This document shows, piece after piece, positions 25,443 to 35,084 of a DNA stretch of 64,000 nucleotides. The DNA comes from Puteibacter caeruleilacunae (GTDB taxonomy: Bacteria > Bacteroidota > Bacteroidia > Bacteroidales > Prolixibacteraceae). The notes beneath the pieces were generated by a model, which ran no database searches, had not been told where the DNA came from, and saw only the letters and a program-made list of their open reading frames with translations. Every line of letters begins with the position of its first letter. Position 1 is the first letter of the stretch. The translations under genes and the position numbers were made by a program. The stretch spans positions 124,001-188,000 of the forward strand of contig SJCO01000007.1 in the NCBI GenBank assembly GCA_005217565.1, read 5' to 3'.

Positions 25443-27098
25443 ATGGGGATTATTGACTATAGTGTAATTATTCTGTTTTCATTACTGATTGTATTAGCAG
25501 GACTATCATTCCGAAAGCGTGGATCAGATATGAAATCATATTTTGCGGCCGGAGGTGCAGTACCTTGGTCTATAAGCGGTCTGTCACTTTTTATGAGCTT
25601 CTTCTCCGCCGGAACATTTGTTGTTTGGGGATCGATAGCTTATGAATTGGGTTTTGTGGCGATTACGATTCAAATGACGATGTGTTTAGGTGGATTTGTT
25701 GTTGCTTATTATATTGCTCCAGGATGGAAAAAAACGAAGACGCTTACTGCGGCAGAGTTCGTTAGAATAAGGTTAGGTGATAAAACACAGAAGTTTTATA
25801 CGTATTTAATATTGATTCTTTCGTTGGCGTATACCGGTGCATTTCTATATCCTGTAGCTAAAATTGTGAATGTATCAACAGGCTTTTCGATTGAAGCATG
25901 CGTCATTATACTGGGATTATTAATTTTACTGTACACTGTCGTAGGAGGATTATGGGCAGTTATTATTACCGACGTGTTACAGTTTGTTATTCTAACAGCA
26001 GCCGTGTTTGTTGTGGTTGTTTTATCTGTCGATTCTGTTGGGGGGATATCCGATTTTATATCCAAAGCTCCCGAAAACTTCTTTGCAGTTACCAGTGGGG
26101 AGTATAGTCTGTGGTTTTTGATCGCTTTTGCTATTTATAATACCATTTTTATTGGTGGTAATTGGGCTTATGTCCAGCGTTATACTAGTGTGAAAAATGC
26201 CAAAGATGCTAAGAAGGTGGGATTATCGTTTGGTTGGTTGTATTTGATTAGTCCTTTTATTTGGATGTTACCTCCAATGATTTATAGAGTTTTAAATCCT
26301 GCATTGAATGGATTGGAAAATGAAGGTGCTTACTTACTGGCATGTAAACAGGTATTGCCTGCAGGTATGTTAGGGTTGATGTTGGGAGGAATGATTTTTG
26401 CAACTGCTAGTTCGGTGAACACTACACTTAATCTGGCAGCTTCAGTAATTACCAATGATATTTACAAAGTATTGCGACCTAAAGCAGGAGTTAAAGAGGT
26501 TATGCGTGTTGCTAAGGTTTCTACGTTGTTGTTTGGACTAGGAACCATTGTTGTGGCCTTATTAGTCCCTGCTGCAGGAGGAATTGTTAATGTTGTACTT
26601 AGTGTTGGTGCTGTTACTGGGTGTTCATTATATGGACCTCCAATTTGGGCTGTTTTCTCCAAAAGACATACGGGTAAATCAATTTTGTGGATTACAGCAA
26701 TAAGCTTAGGGATTAATGTACTTGTTAAGTTTTTTGCTGAGATGACATTCGGAGCTTCACTTTCTCGTGCTGATGAGATGCTTTTAGGAGCGATTTTACC
26801 ACTTGCTTTATTATCGGGATATGAGATATATGCTTCCATGAAGAATAAGACCTGTGAGCAATATATGAAGTACAAAGCACACGTGGATGAGGTGGAAGAG
26901 GATGCGGTTGATTCAACACAGAATGTGTTTGGCTTAAAGGTACTTGCAATTACATTAGCTGTTGTAGGATTACTGATAATGGTATTAGGAGTCGTGGCAG
27001 CGAGTGCGAAAGGATTAGTAATTGGTGTAGGATTTACTGTTACAGTCCTTGCTGGAGTTATTCATCCATCGATAAAATTAAGAAGAGCAAATGATTAG
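25443..27098 (+). CDS. Sodium:solute symporter (SSS family)
   Basis: A 551-residue polytopic inner-membrane protein with about 13 predicted helices. SSS features include the N-terminal 'DYSVIILFSLLIVLAGLSFRKRGSDMKSYFAAGG' (YF-AGR-like) region, 'GLWAVIITDVLQFVIL' near 175 (the SSS signature), and 'FATASSVNTTLNLAASVITNDIYKV' near 320-345. The family uses the sodium gradient to import sugars, sialic acid, uronates or amino acids. It lies 12 bases after the GH31 gene and 61 bases before an FAD oxidoreductase. It therefore most likely brings the released monosaccharide or disaccharide into the cytoplasm, where the FAD enzyme acts. The imported sugar is unknown. Confidence 0.92.
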   Translation: MGIIDYSVIILFSLLIVLAGLSFRKRGSDMKSYFAAGGAVPWSISGLSLFMSFFSAGTFVVWGSIAYELGFVAITIQMTMCLGGFVVAYYIAPGWKKTKTLTAAEFVRIRLGDKTQKFYTYLILILSLAYTGAFLYPVAKIVNVSTGFSIEACVIILGLLILLYTVVGGLWAVIITDVLQFVILTAAVFVVVVLSVDSVGGISDFISKAPENFFAVTSGEYSLWFLIAFAIYNTIFIGGNWAYVQRYTSVKNAKDAKKVGLSFGWLYLISPFIWMLPPMIYRVLNPALNGLENEGAYLLACKQVLPAGMLGLMLGGMIFATASSVNTTLNLAASVITNDIYKVLRPKAGVKEVMRVAKVSTLLFGLGTIVVALLVPAAGGIVNVVLSVGAVTGCSLYGPPIWAVFSKRHTGKSILWITAISLGINVLVKFFAEMTFGASLSRADEMLLGAILPLALLSGYEIYASMKNKTCEQYMKYKAHVDEVEEDAVDSTQNVFGLKVLAITLAVVGLLIMVLGVVAASAKGLVIGVGFTVTVLAGVIHPSIKLRRAND

Positions 27099-27159
27099 GG
27101 AAGTAGAATAATTAATTCCACAGATCTAATAATCTTTAAATCGAATAATCTATACAAAG

Positions 27160-29448
27160 ATGATACGAAACGAATTTGAGTCTAAAAGGACTACTAAGAT
27201 AGTTGAGATAAATACCGATTTAGTTGTTGCAGGAGGAGGTCTTTCTGGAGTATGTGCTGCTATTGTTGCGGCACGTCAGGGAAGAAAGGTTGTTTTAATT
27301 CAGGATCGCCCAGTTCTTGGAGGTAATGCTTCGAGTGAAGTGAGATTATGGGCCTTGGGGACAACGTCCCATATGGGAAATAACAATCGCTGGTCGCGTG
27401 AAGGAGGAGTAATCAATGAAATCCTACTTGAGAATCTGAAACGCAATAAAGAAGGAAACGCTATCATTTTCGATACTGTACTATTGGAAAAAGTATTAGA
27501 AGAGGAGAATATTACACTTCTATTAAATACAGCGTTGTATGAATTAGAAAAGGAATCTGATCGTAAGATAAAAAGTATTGTAGCATTCTGTAGCCAGAAT
27601 TCAACAACCTATAAGGTGCATGCTCCATTTTACTGTGATGCATCAGGTGATGGTATTATGGGATTTCTTGCTGGTGCTTCTTTTAGAATGGGGGCTGAAG
27701 ATGCAGAGGAATTTGATGAAGGTTTTGCTCCAAATGTTGAAGATTATGGAGAATTGTTGGGACATTCAATCTATTTCTCTACAAAAGATGTGGGTAAACC
27801 TGTCAAATATACTCCGCCATCATATGCAATAAAAAATGCGGCTGAGTTACCTCGAATTAAGAATTATAAGTTTGGTGATCAAGGCTGCCGTCTATGGTGG
27901 GTAGAACATGGAGGTCGATTAGATACAATTCATCAATCGGAAGATATCAAGCTAGAACTTTGGAAAGTAATCTATGGAATCTGGGATTACGTTAAGAATA
28001 GTGGTAATTTTCCTGAGGCAGAGAATCTGACATTGGAATGGGTCGGTACTGTTCCTGGTAAACGCGAGAGTCGTAGATTCAATGGTGATTTCATGCTCTC
28101 TCAACGTGATATTGTAGAGCAAAGAGATCATTATGATCGTGTCCTATGTGGGGGATGGGCTATGGATTTACATCCAGGTGATGGAGTTTATAGTAAGCAC
28201 AGTTCATGTTCTCAGTGGCATAGTAAGGGAGTTTATTCTATCCCTTATCGTTGTTTGTATAGTAAGGATTTAGACAATTTGTTTATTGCTGGTAGAATAA
28301 TTAGTGCAACACATGTAGCTTATGGTTCATCGAGAATTATGCTTACATGTGCAATGACTGGACAGGTAGCAGGTATGGCTACTGATATTTGTTTGAAAAA
28401 TGGTTATACCACACGTCAGTTATCCGAAGAGAAAAATATTAGAGAATTGCAGGTTGCTTTAAATAAGAAAGGGCAAAGTATTCCACGCTTGGACTGGCAT
28501 GATGAAAAAGATTTGATTCATAAGGCAACGGTTGAAGCATCTTCAGAATTAAGCTTATCAGCATTTAATCCAGGAAATGAATGGCAGTCTTTAAATTTTA
28601 GTACAGCTCAATTGCTTCCTTTAAAACAAGGTGTCAATTACGAGTTTAAAATGAAGGTTAGAAGTAAGGAAACAACGAATCTAGAGGTACAGTTAAAGTG
28701 TAGTTCTTCATCAAAACATTTTACTCCAGAGGTAATTTGGCAAAAAGAAATCTATAAACTTGAAGGAGGAGAGCAAGAGGTTGTATTTAAAATGGATAAG
28801 CCTCTCGATCGTGATCAATATGCTTATGTGGCTTATATGCAGAATGAGGACGTTGATATTCTGTTAAGTGAAGAGCGTATTACTGGTATAATGACTGTTC
28901 AAAACAAGATAAATCGAGCTGTATCGAATTATGGGAAACAGGAACCACCTCAGGGGATAGGCATAGATGCATTTGAATTTTGGACACCAGAGCGTCGCCC
29001 AGGAGGAAAAAACCTGGCTATGAATATTATGCCTGCCATTGAAGCATTTGGAGTATGCAACGTAAGTAATGAGGAAGTACGTCCATTATCAACTGGTGAT
29101 GTCAATGGATGGGTGGCTAAGATGGAGGATGAACAACCAACTATAACTATCAGTTGGAACGAGGATCAGCAAATTAGCAGGTTGCAGTTATCATTTGATC
29201 CTGACTACGATCATTCAATGGAATGTAACCATATGGAGCATCCTGAATCTGAAGTTCCATTTGTCGTTAATGATTATCAGGTGTTTGATGGCGATGGTAA
29301 AGAGATATATCTGAAGCAAGGCAATTTCCAAGCCATTAATGAAATTGCATTTAATGAAGTCGTTAAAACAAAGCAAATCCGTATAGTATTCAATAAAAAA
29401 ATAACAACTGTTCCTGTGGCGCTGTTTAAAGTGGCAGTGTATGAATAG
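27160..29448 (+). CDS. Cytoplasmic FAD-dependent oxidoreductase (PF12831-like) with C-terminal sandwich domains
   Basis: A 762-residue protein without a signal peptide. The FAD-binding Rossmann motif is GGGLSG (25-30), followed by 'LIQDRPVLGGNASSEVR' (46-62), 'CDASGDGIMGFLAGASFRMG' near 164, 'VGTVPGKRESRRFNGDF' near 292 and 'YRCLYSKDLDNLFIAGRIISATH' near 365. Residues about 475-760 add two beta-rich regions that look like carbohydrate-binding or discoidin-type sandwiches. PF12831 proteins are poorly characterised flavoenzymes. The gene ends an operon with GH43, sulfatase, GH31 and SSS genes, so oxidation of an imported sugar is a reasonable idea but unproven. Its exported paralogue is at 35085. 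Confidence 0.8.
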   Translation: MIRNEFESKRTTKIVEINTDLVVAGGGLSGVCAAIVAARQGRKVVLIQDRPVLGGNASSEVRLWALGTTSHMGNNNRWSREGGVINEILLENLKRNKEGNAIIFDTVLLEKVLEEENITLLLNTALYELEKESDRKIKSIVAFCSQNSTTYKVHAPFYCDASGDGIMGFLAGASFRMGAEDAEEFDEGFAPNVEDYGELLGHSIYFSTKDVGKPVKYTPPSYAIKNAAELPRIKNYKFGDQGCRLWWVEHGGRLDTIHQSEDIKLELWKVIYGIWDYVKNSGNFPEAENLTLEWVGTVPGKRESRRFNGDFMLSQRDIVEQRDHYDRVLCGGWAMDLHPGDGVYSKHSSCSQWHSKGVYSIPYRCLYSKDLDNLFIAGRIISATHVAYGSSRIMLTCAMTGQVAGMATDICLKNGYTTRQLSEEKNIRELQVALNKKGQSIPRLDWHDEKDLIHKATVEASSELSLSAFNPGNEWQSLNFSTAQLLPLKQGVNYEFKMKVRSKETTNLEVQLKCSSSSKHFTPEVIWQKEIYKLEGGEQEVVFKMDKPLDRDQYAYVAYMQNEDVDILLSEERITGIMTVQNKINRAVSNYGKQEPPQGIGIDAFEFWTPERRPGGKNLAMNIMPAIEAFGVCNVSNEEVRPLSTGDVNGWVAKMEDEQPTITISWNEDQQISRLQLSFDPDYDHSMECNHMEHPESEVPFVVNDYQVFDGDGKEIYLKQGNFQAINEIAFNEVVKTKQIRIVFNKKITTVPVALFKVAVYE

Positions 29449-29473
29449 TAGGTTAAATTAACTAGTGGCCACA

Positions 29474-29506
29474 GCCGTTCCAAAATTATAATGGAACGGC
29501 TTTTTT
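29474..29506 (+). terminator. Rho-independent terminator of the GH43-FAD operon
   Basis: GCCGTTCC (29474-29481) pairs perfectly with GGAACGGC (29493-29500), followed by six T. Confidence 0.93.
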
Positions 29507-29600
29507 ATTTCCATCATGTTAAATTTCTTTAAATGATTTTTATGTTAGTAGTCTGTTGGTTATTTTAGCAGCGTTTAAAAATATATAACACTGTAACCTC

Positions 29601-32237
29601 ATGAAACTGCTACTTCCTGTTATCTGTCTCTTTTTTACCTTAATAAATTTAACATTTGGACAACAAATATCTGGAACAATCAAGGATCCGCAAGGCAATC
29701 CAATTCCTTATGTTAATATTTATGTGCCAGAATTAAAGACAGGTACAATATCTAATATTGATGGGAATTACCAACTTGATTTGTCGCTTAAACAGGATGT
29801 TAAAGTGGTATTTCAATACCTGGGATATCAAACTTATACTACCTCTATTTCCCCAAGTGTTGATAACAAAAGTATGGTAATCAATATTATCTTGCAAAGG
29901 AGATCGATGAACCTCAAAGAGATAAAGGTTCTTGCCTCAGGAGAGGATCCTGCATATTACGTTATGCGGAGGGCTATTGCTATGGCTCCTTACTATAGAC
30001 GACAAGTTTCGGAGTATAATTGTAAGGTATATTTAAAGGGAACAGGAGTATTGGATAAGATACCTGGATTATTGAAGAGGAAGCTTAAAAAGGAAGGTTT
30101 AGAGGAAGATAAACCTTTCGTAATGGAGAATATTAGTAAAGTACATTTTGAATTACCAGATAAGATTCAGGAAGAAGTAATAGCAATGCATAGCTCCGGT
30201 GACGATAATAATACTAGTCCAATGAGTATGGTAACGAGCAATCTATACCAGACAACAAACTATGGACTGATCTCGCCTTTGGATAAAAGTGCTATGCAGG
30301 TTTACCGCTTTAAACTAATTGGTGTATTTGAAGATCAAGGAGAGTTGGTGAATAAGATTGCTGTTATACCAAAAAGAAAGGGGAAGGATTTATTCAGGGG
30401 CTTTATTAATATTCTGGAAAACTATTGGAGTATTCACTCAGCCGATTTACGCTTGTCGTTACCTATGACAGATATTACTATGCATCAGTTGTATGCTCCT
30501 GTTAATGATAATACATGGTTGCCAGTAAGTATGGATTTCGATATTGATTTTGGTGGTATGGGATTTCATCTTTTGTACAAATATGTAGCCTCAATTACGG
30601 AATACCAGACTACATTAAATCCTAACCTCGATCATTCTATTCTTGCACAGGTAAAAGAGAAAAAACTACAAGATGAACAGGTATTAAACCAGTTTCAATC
30701 AGATAAAAGCTCGGCTGTTGTGGAAACAGTGAATGAATCAATCAATGATATACTTGTCACTGAAGAGTTGAATAATCGAAAAATGAGGAAGGCCCAGCGT
30801 AAGCTTGAACGCGAGCTAAGTAAATCGCAAGAACGAGAATCATTGGAAATCGTAAATCGTCTAAAAATCAATAAGGATGCGTTACAAAATGATTCTTCAT
30901 ATTGGGCCAGTATGCGTCCTATTGCGTTAACTACTGATGAAATAGAAAGTTTTGGAGACAAAGATTCAATCGTGACTTTGCATAACTCTCCTGCATATAA
31001 GGATTCAATTAGAGCAAGAGATAGGGAGTTTAAAGCACAGTATATCCTTACCGGGAAGTATTATCGTTATAAAAATGACTCTGCCAAGTATTCGGCTTCT
31101 TTAAATACTCCAGGTGTGTTAGATCCAACAGCCATATCATTCAATACTGTTGATGGATTTAAAGTAAAACTACCGTTTAGATATGCGATAAAGGATACAA
31201 CCGATAAAGAGCTGTATGTTGATCCTGTTATATCATATGCCTTTTCTCGAAAGAAGTTTGATGCACAGCTTGGAGTAATGTATAAATACAATGGTTTGAA
31301 AAATGCATCAGTAAGTTTAGAAGGGGGAAGAGTAGTAATCGATTATAATGAGCTAACTGGGATGCCTGTACTGTTAAACAACGTGTACACTCTGTTGTTC
31401 GAGGAGAACTATAAGAAGTACTATCAGAAGGATTTTGTGGTATTTAGACATAACAGAGAACTATTAAATGGTTTGGATTTTAGAGGAGCATTAGAGTGGC
31501 AGAAAAGAAGCACAATGACTAATCATAGTAGTTATAAGCTTATAAATAGAGATGATGTGGAGTATACTCCAAACATCCCAGAAAACAACACATTAGAAAC
31601 ATACCAATTAAACAATAGTAAGCATTGTGGCTTAGAAATAGGTCTAACTTATACTCCGAGAAGAAGATATCGTCTAAATCGTCATCATAAGATCCCAGCA
31701 GGAAGTAAGTATCCAACTTTTGCGTTAAAATATAAGAAAGGTATATCTGGATTATTTGATGGAGATACTGATTATGATTTCTTGAACATGGCGATATATG
31801 ACAACTTTAAATTGGGACTTAAAGATTATTTTAGCTATGTCGTATCAGGAGGTGTGTTTCTTAATGATAGGCGCCTTTATATGCAAGATTTCAAACACTT
31901 TGCAACGAATGCTACCGAGATCATGATCAAGCATACGAGACCATTGTTTCGGGGATTACCTTACTATGAATATTCAACCGATGATTATTTTCTTCAAGGC
32001 AACTTTAACTGGAGTTCTGATCGTTTAGTGGTGAAGCGTTTACCTGTCTTTAATAACACCCTAATTAGTGAGAGTATTTTCGTAAATACTCTCAAATCAG
32101 GTGATAAGGACTTGTATTGGGAGTGTGGTTATGGTGTTAATAACATTCTACTTCTATTTGACCTTGAGTTTGTCACTTCTTTTGTGAAGGATAAACATCA
32201 GATCAGTGAGTTTAGAATAGGAATTAATCTGCATTAG
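29601..32237 (+). CDS. CarboxypepD_reg-like + DUF5686 outer-membrane protein
   Basis: An 878-residue protein. It has a signal peptide (1-20, '...LINLTFGQ'), a carboxypeptidase-regulatory-like beta-domain (about 22-100, 'ISGTIKDPQGNPIPYVNIYVPELKTGTISNIDGNYQLDL') and a long DUF5686 region predicted to end in a transmembrane beta-barrel. DUF5686 proteins are common in Bacteroidota outer membranes and their role is not established. This one starts after the terminator of the glycan operon, with its own 150-base leader. It ends in a 4-base tail-to-tail overlap with the gene on the other strand (32234-32237). It has no obvious link to sugar cleavage, though the PUL-internal position is suggestive. 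Confidence 0.82.
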   Translation: MKLLLPVICLFFTLINLTFGQQISGTIKDPQGNPIPYVNIYVPELKTGTISNIDGNYQLDLSLKQDVKVVFQYLGYQTYTTSISPSVDNKSMVINIILQRRSMNLKEIKVLASGEDPAYYVMRRAIAMAPYYRRQVSEYNCKVYLKGTGVLDKIPGLLKRKLKKEGLEEDKPFVMENISKVHFELPDKIQEEVIAMHSSGDDNNTSPMSMVTSNLYQTTNYGLISPLDKSAMQVYRFKLIGVFEDQGELVNKIAVIPKRKGKDLFRGFINILENYWSIHSADLRLSLPMTDITMHQLYAPVNDNTWLPVSMDFDIDFGGMGFHLLYKYVASITEYQTTLNPNLDHSILAQVKEKKLQDEQVLNQFQSDKSSAVVETVNESINDILVTEELNNRKMRKAQRKLERELSKSQERESLEIVNRLKINKDALQNDSSYWASMRPIALTTDEIESFGDKDSIVTLHNSPAYKDSIRARDREFKAQYILTGKYYRYKNDSAKYSASLNTPGVLDPTAISFNTVDGFKVKLPFRYAIKDTTDKELYVDPVISYAFSRKKFDAQLGVMYKYNGLKNASVSLEGGRVVIDYNELTGMPVLLNNVYTLLFEENYKKYYQKDFVVFRHNRELLNGLDFRGALEWQKRSTMTNHSSYKLINRDDVEYTPNIPENNTLETYQLNNSKHCGLEIGLTYTPRRRYRLNRHHKIPAGSKYPTFALKYKKGISGLFDGDTDYDFLNMAIYDNFKLGLKDYFSYVVSGGVFLNDRRLYMQDFKHFATNATEIMIKHTRPLFRGLPYYEYSTDDYFLQGNFNWSSDRLVVKRLPVFNNTLISESIFVNTLKSGDKDLYWECGYGVNNILLLFDLEFVTSFVKDKHQISEFRIGINLH

Positions 32238-33466
32238 AACATTTCAGTAAATAGGTTTTTACCGTCTTCGTCGATTACATTAATGTAGTCGACGGTACCA
32301 CTTCCATGGAAATATATAGTGGAACCTACAATTTTTCCAATACTCCTTGTATATTTTCCCTTGAAGATTTCATTTCCATTATGTTCTACAACTATCTCTT
32401 TGTTAGCATTCTTGATGGTGACATCAGACCAACTATAAAGATCAATGGCAAATTGAGTTAGATCTGAAGTACCTCCAGTTGCATGCTTTTCTCCCATTCT
32501 GTATTCAGCATGGTGACTGCATCCTTCTCCAACAAATTTAAACATTATGGAACCTTGAGTTCCCTGGACTTTAAAATGTACAGAAAAACAGCGCACAGCA
32601 GGCCAGAAGGAGCTGTTCATGAATCGCGTTTTTAAAGTAAATGCATCACCGCTCTTTTCTGTTCTTCGATAGTTGTCTAACCTTACTACTACAATTTTTG
32701 TAGAATCCATTCCTAGTGAAGCCAGATTTTTGCGAGTAGCATGAAAAACACCATTTTCTACATTTTCGTGAAAAGGAACAGGATAATATCTATCAACATA
32801 TTCTTCTCCAAAGTAATTGGCTAAAGCTTGCCAACCTTTTGTTGGAACTAGTACTTTGACATTATCAGAGATTCTCTTCTCTCTTGTTTTTAATCTCGCA
32901 TTAAAATAACCAGGAGATCCGTAAAAGTGAGAAATGTGACGATTAGTCCCAACTGCATGTCGTAACCAAGTAGCATCATCAAAATCGAGGAAAATACTAT
33001 CTTTTGATTCTGGAACACTATACTTAAAAAAAGCAGTTGCAGGTCCATTGCCTTCTACTTTTTCCAAGGTTAATTGTCCTTGCAAATTTTCCGAAAAATC
33101 GAGATTATTCCATACTACAATAATTCCCCATATTAAAAATGGAATGGCAAATGCTACTAAATACCATTTCTTAAACTGAGGAGTCTTTTTTAATTCTGTT
33201 GATTCATTTTGTGAGTATTCTGCATATACAATAAGTGCTTCGATGGTGCTGTCCTGAGGTAGATAGTTTTCTCGGGTTTTAACTTTACCATACATCCGCT
33301 TTAAGGTTGCAGGACTAATAAGAATCTTTGCTTTCTGTTTGATAACAAAGCTTAAATCTTCAAAATCTTTGTTTTTCCAGTTCTCTGCTGTGCCTCTATT
33401 GAACTTTTTTTCAGTGGCTTTTAGTATTTTTTGATATTCGTCTCTATTACTTTCCCAAAAACTCAT
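32234..33466 (-). CDS. Putative membrane-spanning one-component regulator with periplasmic PKD-like and LamG-like domains
   Basis: A 410-residue protein. Residues 36-88 carry a small helical module ('LSFVIKQKAKILISPATLKRMYG', then a TIEALIVYAEY helix) resembling XRE-like helix-turn-helix modules that I recall from many Bacteroidota proteins. One membrane helix follows at about 101-119. The periplasmic part has a PKD-like stretch (about 128-205) and a jelly-roll resembling LamG/DUF1080 (about 270-405, ending 'IYFHGSGTVDYINVIDEDGK'). This gives a ToxR-like layout: DNA binding inside, glycan sensing outside. It overlaps the DUF5686 gene tail to tail and is divergent from the sulfatase operon, with the repeat-rich element 33483-33540 between them. 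Function is inferred from architecture only. Confidence 0.55.
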   Translation of the reverse strand: MSFWESNRDEYQKILKATEKKFNRGTAENWKNKDFEDLSFVIKQKAKILISPATLKRMYGKVKTRENYLPQDSTIEALIVYAEYSQNESTELKKTPQFKKWYLVAFAIPFLIWGIIVVWNNLDFSENLQGQLTLEKVEGNGPATAFFKYSVPESKDSIFLDFDDATWLRHAVGTNRHISHFYGSPGYFNARLKTREKRISDNVKVLVPTKGWQALANYFGEEYVDRYYPVPFHENVENGVFHATRKNLASLGMDSTKIVVVRLDNYRRTEKSGDAFTLKTRFMNSSFWPAVRCFSVHFKVQGTQGSIMFKFVGEGCSHHAEYRMGEKHATGGTSDLTQFAIDLYSWSDVTIKNANKEIVVEHNGNEIFKGKYTRSIGKIVGSTIYFHGSGTVDYINVIDEDGKNLFTEMF

Positions 33467-33482
33467 ATTTTGATACTTCTAG

Positions 33483-33512
33483 ATTAGGTTGTAAATCAAT
33501 AAATTAGGTTGT
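33483..33512 (+). repeat. 10-bp direct repeat ATTAGGTTGT, period 20
   Basis: ATTAGGTTGT occurs at 33483-33492 and again at 33503-33512, exactly 20 bases apart. It is immediately followed by the TGTTCATG...TGAATA element. A similar TTAGGTT stands at 12163-12169 near the araC element. It probably marks part of a composite operator. Confidence 0.5.
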
Positions 33513-33540
33513 TCATGGTTTTGGATAACTATTGAATAAG
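33510..33540 (+). promoter_or_regulatory. TGTTCATG ... TGGATA-N5-TGAATA element between regulator and sulfatase
   Basis: TGTTCATG (33510-33517) is followed by TGGATA (33522) and TGAATA (33533), 11 bp apart. The block matches 19482-19512 at about 23 of 30 positions without a gap, and 13 bases match the araC-promoter copy exactly. It lies 44 bases upstream of the membrane-regulator start and about 85 bases before the sulfatase start, so it can serve both. Confidence 0.5.
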
Positions 33541-33625
33541 CGAATATGTAAATAATTTTTCAGGTTTCAATAATTTTATATTCGAAAGTTTAACCAGAGA
33601 TCAAAAAAGAAAAAATTAATCGGTC

Positions 33626-35038
33626 ATGAATTATTACTATTCTATATTAATTGGATTATTGATCCTTTGCTTCGGAGGGTATGCACAAGAAAAACCAAAA
33701 AATGTTATCTGGCTTATCGCAGAAGATTTGTCGAATGATTTAGGTTGTTATGGTAATGGTCTTGTTCATACTCCTAATCTGGATGGATTAGCAAAACAGG
33801 GTGTTCGATTTACACATACATTTGCCACAGGTGCAGTATGTACTCCTAGTAGAACTGCATTTTCAACTGGGATGTATCAGACCTCAATTAATGCTCATCA
33901 TATGCGCTATCCGAATTCTTTGAAGAATGAATTGCCTGAAGGGGTGTTAACGTTAAATGAGTTGATGCGCAGAAATGGAGTGCAAACTGCTAATATTCGC
34001 AACTCTTATGGTAACGCAAAAACTGATTGGTCCTACAAATCAAAAGGTTCTCACTTTGATTATTCGAAATGGGATCAAATTAATCCTGATAAACCATTCT
34101 TTGCAGTCGTGAATTTTCACCTGACCCATCGAAAGTTTGTACGTACTCCTGACCGTCCGGTTGATCAGAATAGAATTAATCTTCCACCATACTATCCCGA
34201 TAGAGAGCCTGTAAGAGAAGATTGGGCTGCATACTACGAATCAATACAGAAATTAGACCGTCTGATTGGAAATGCTTTAGCAGATATTAGATCTCGAGGA
34301 TTGGATGAAAATACAGTAATTGTGTTTTTTGCAGATCACGGAAGACCAATGACGAGGGCAAAAATGTTCAACTATGATTCAGGATTACAGGTACCTATGA
34401 TTGTTGTAGGAGCTGATGGTATTACAGATAGTAATGTTTATCCTGAATTAGTAAGTCTTATTGATTTGACGGCAACAACACTTGATATTGCAGGTGTTGA
34501 AGTTCCTAAAACTATGCAAGGTCGATCATTCTATCATGCTAATGGAAAAGAACTCAGAAAAGCAGTTTATTCAGCTTCAGATCGTATCGGTGGAACTAAT
34601 TTAAAATCGAGAAGTGTGAGGACCAGTCAGTTCAGATATATTCGTAACTATCATCATGACCTATCAGTAAATGAAGCCGCAACAGCATATCGTAAAGCCA
34701 ATCATCCAATTTATCATGTATTAAAGGAATTAGGGAAAAGGGGTGAGTTATCTCCAATTCAAGAGGCTTTAATTAAACCAATGCCCGAAGAAGAATTGTA
34801 TGATATTGTAAATGATCCTTATGAAACCAACAATCTGATTTCAGATAAGAAATATGTAAAGATTGCGAAGAAATTGCGAAAGCAGTTGGCTGACTGGCAA
34901 AAAGAAACAATTGATTATGGAATGATGAAGGACTCCGAGAGTATTGTTAATGCATTTGAGCAATATCGAAGTAAGTCGGCAGCTAATTATAAACAGAAGC
35001 AAGAAAATCTAAGAACTTATGTTCTTGAAAAATTGTAA
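33626..35038 (+). CDS. S1-family sulfatase (CTPSR)
   Basis: A 470-residue secreted sulfatase with signal peptide (1-20, '...LCFGGYA'). The first metal pair reads E33-D34 ('LIAEDLSNDLGCYG') instead of the common Asp-Asp. The formylglycine site is C72-TPSRTAFSTG, and the C-terminal metal motif is 'FFADHGRPM', Asp-His rather than Asp-Asn. These variants recur in one Bacteroidota/Planctomycetota subgroup of S1 sulfatases, so the enzyme is probably active but differs in specificity from the other two sulfatases here. It is the first gene of an operon with an exported FAD oxidoreductase (46 bases on) and a CstA-like transporter. The substrate is unknown. Confidence 0.92.
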   Translation: MNYYYSILIGLLILCFGGYAQEKPKNVIWLIAEDLSNDLGCYGNGLVHTPNLDGLAKQGVRFTHTFATGAVCTPSRTAFSTGMYQTSINAHHMRYPNSLKNELPEGVLTLNELMRRNGVQTANIRNSYGNAKTDWSYKSKGSHFDYSKWDQINPDKPFFAVVNFHLTHRKFVRTPDRPVDQNRINLPPYYPDREPVREDWAAYYESIQKLDRLIGNALADIRSRGLDENTVIVFFADHGRPMTRAKMFNYDSGLQVPMIVVGADGITDSNVYPELVSLIDLTATTLDIAGVEVPKTMQGRSFYHANGKELRKAVYSASDRIGGTNLKSRSVRTSQFRYIRNYHHDLSVNEAATAYRKANHPIYHVLKELGKRGELSPIQEALIKPMPEEELYDIVNDPYETNNLISDKKYVKIAKKLRKQLADWQKETIDYGMMKDSESIVNAFEQYRSKSAANYKQKQENLRTYVLEKL

Positions 35039-35084
35039 ATTTAAGTTATATCGAAAATAGATAATCACAAAGAGACAATTAACT

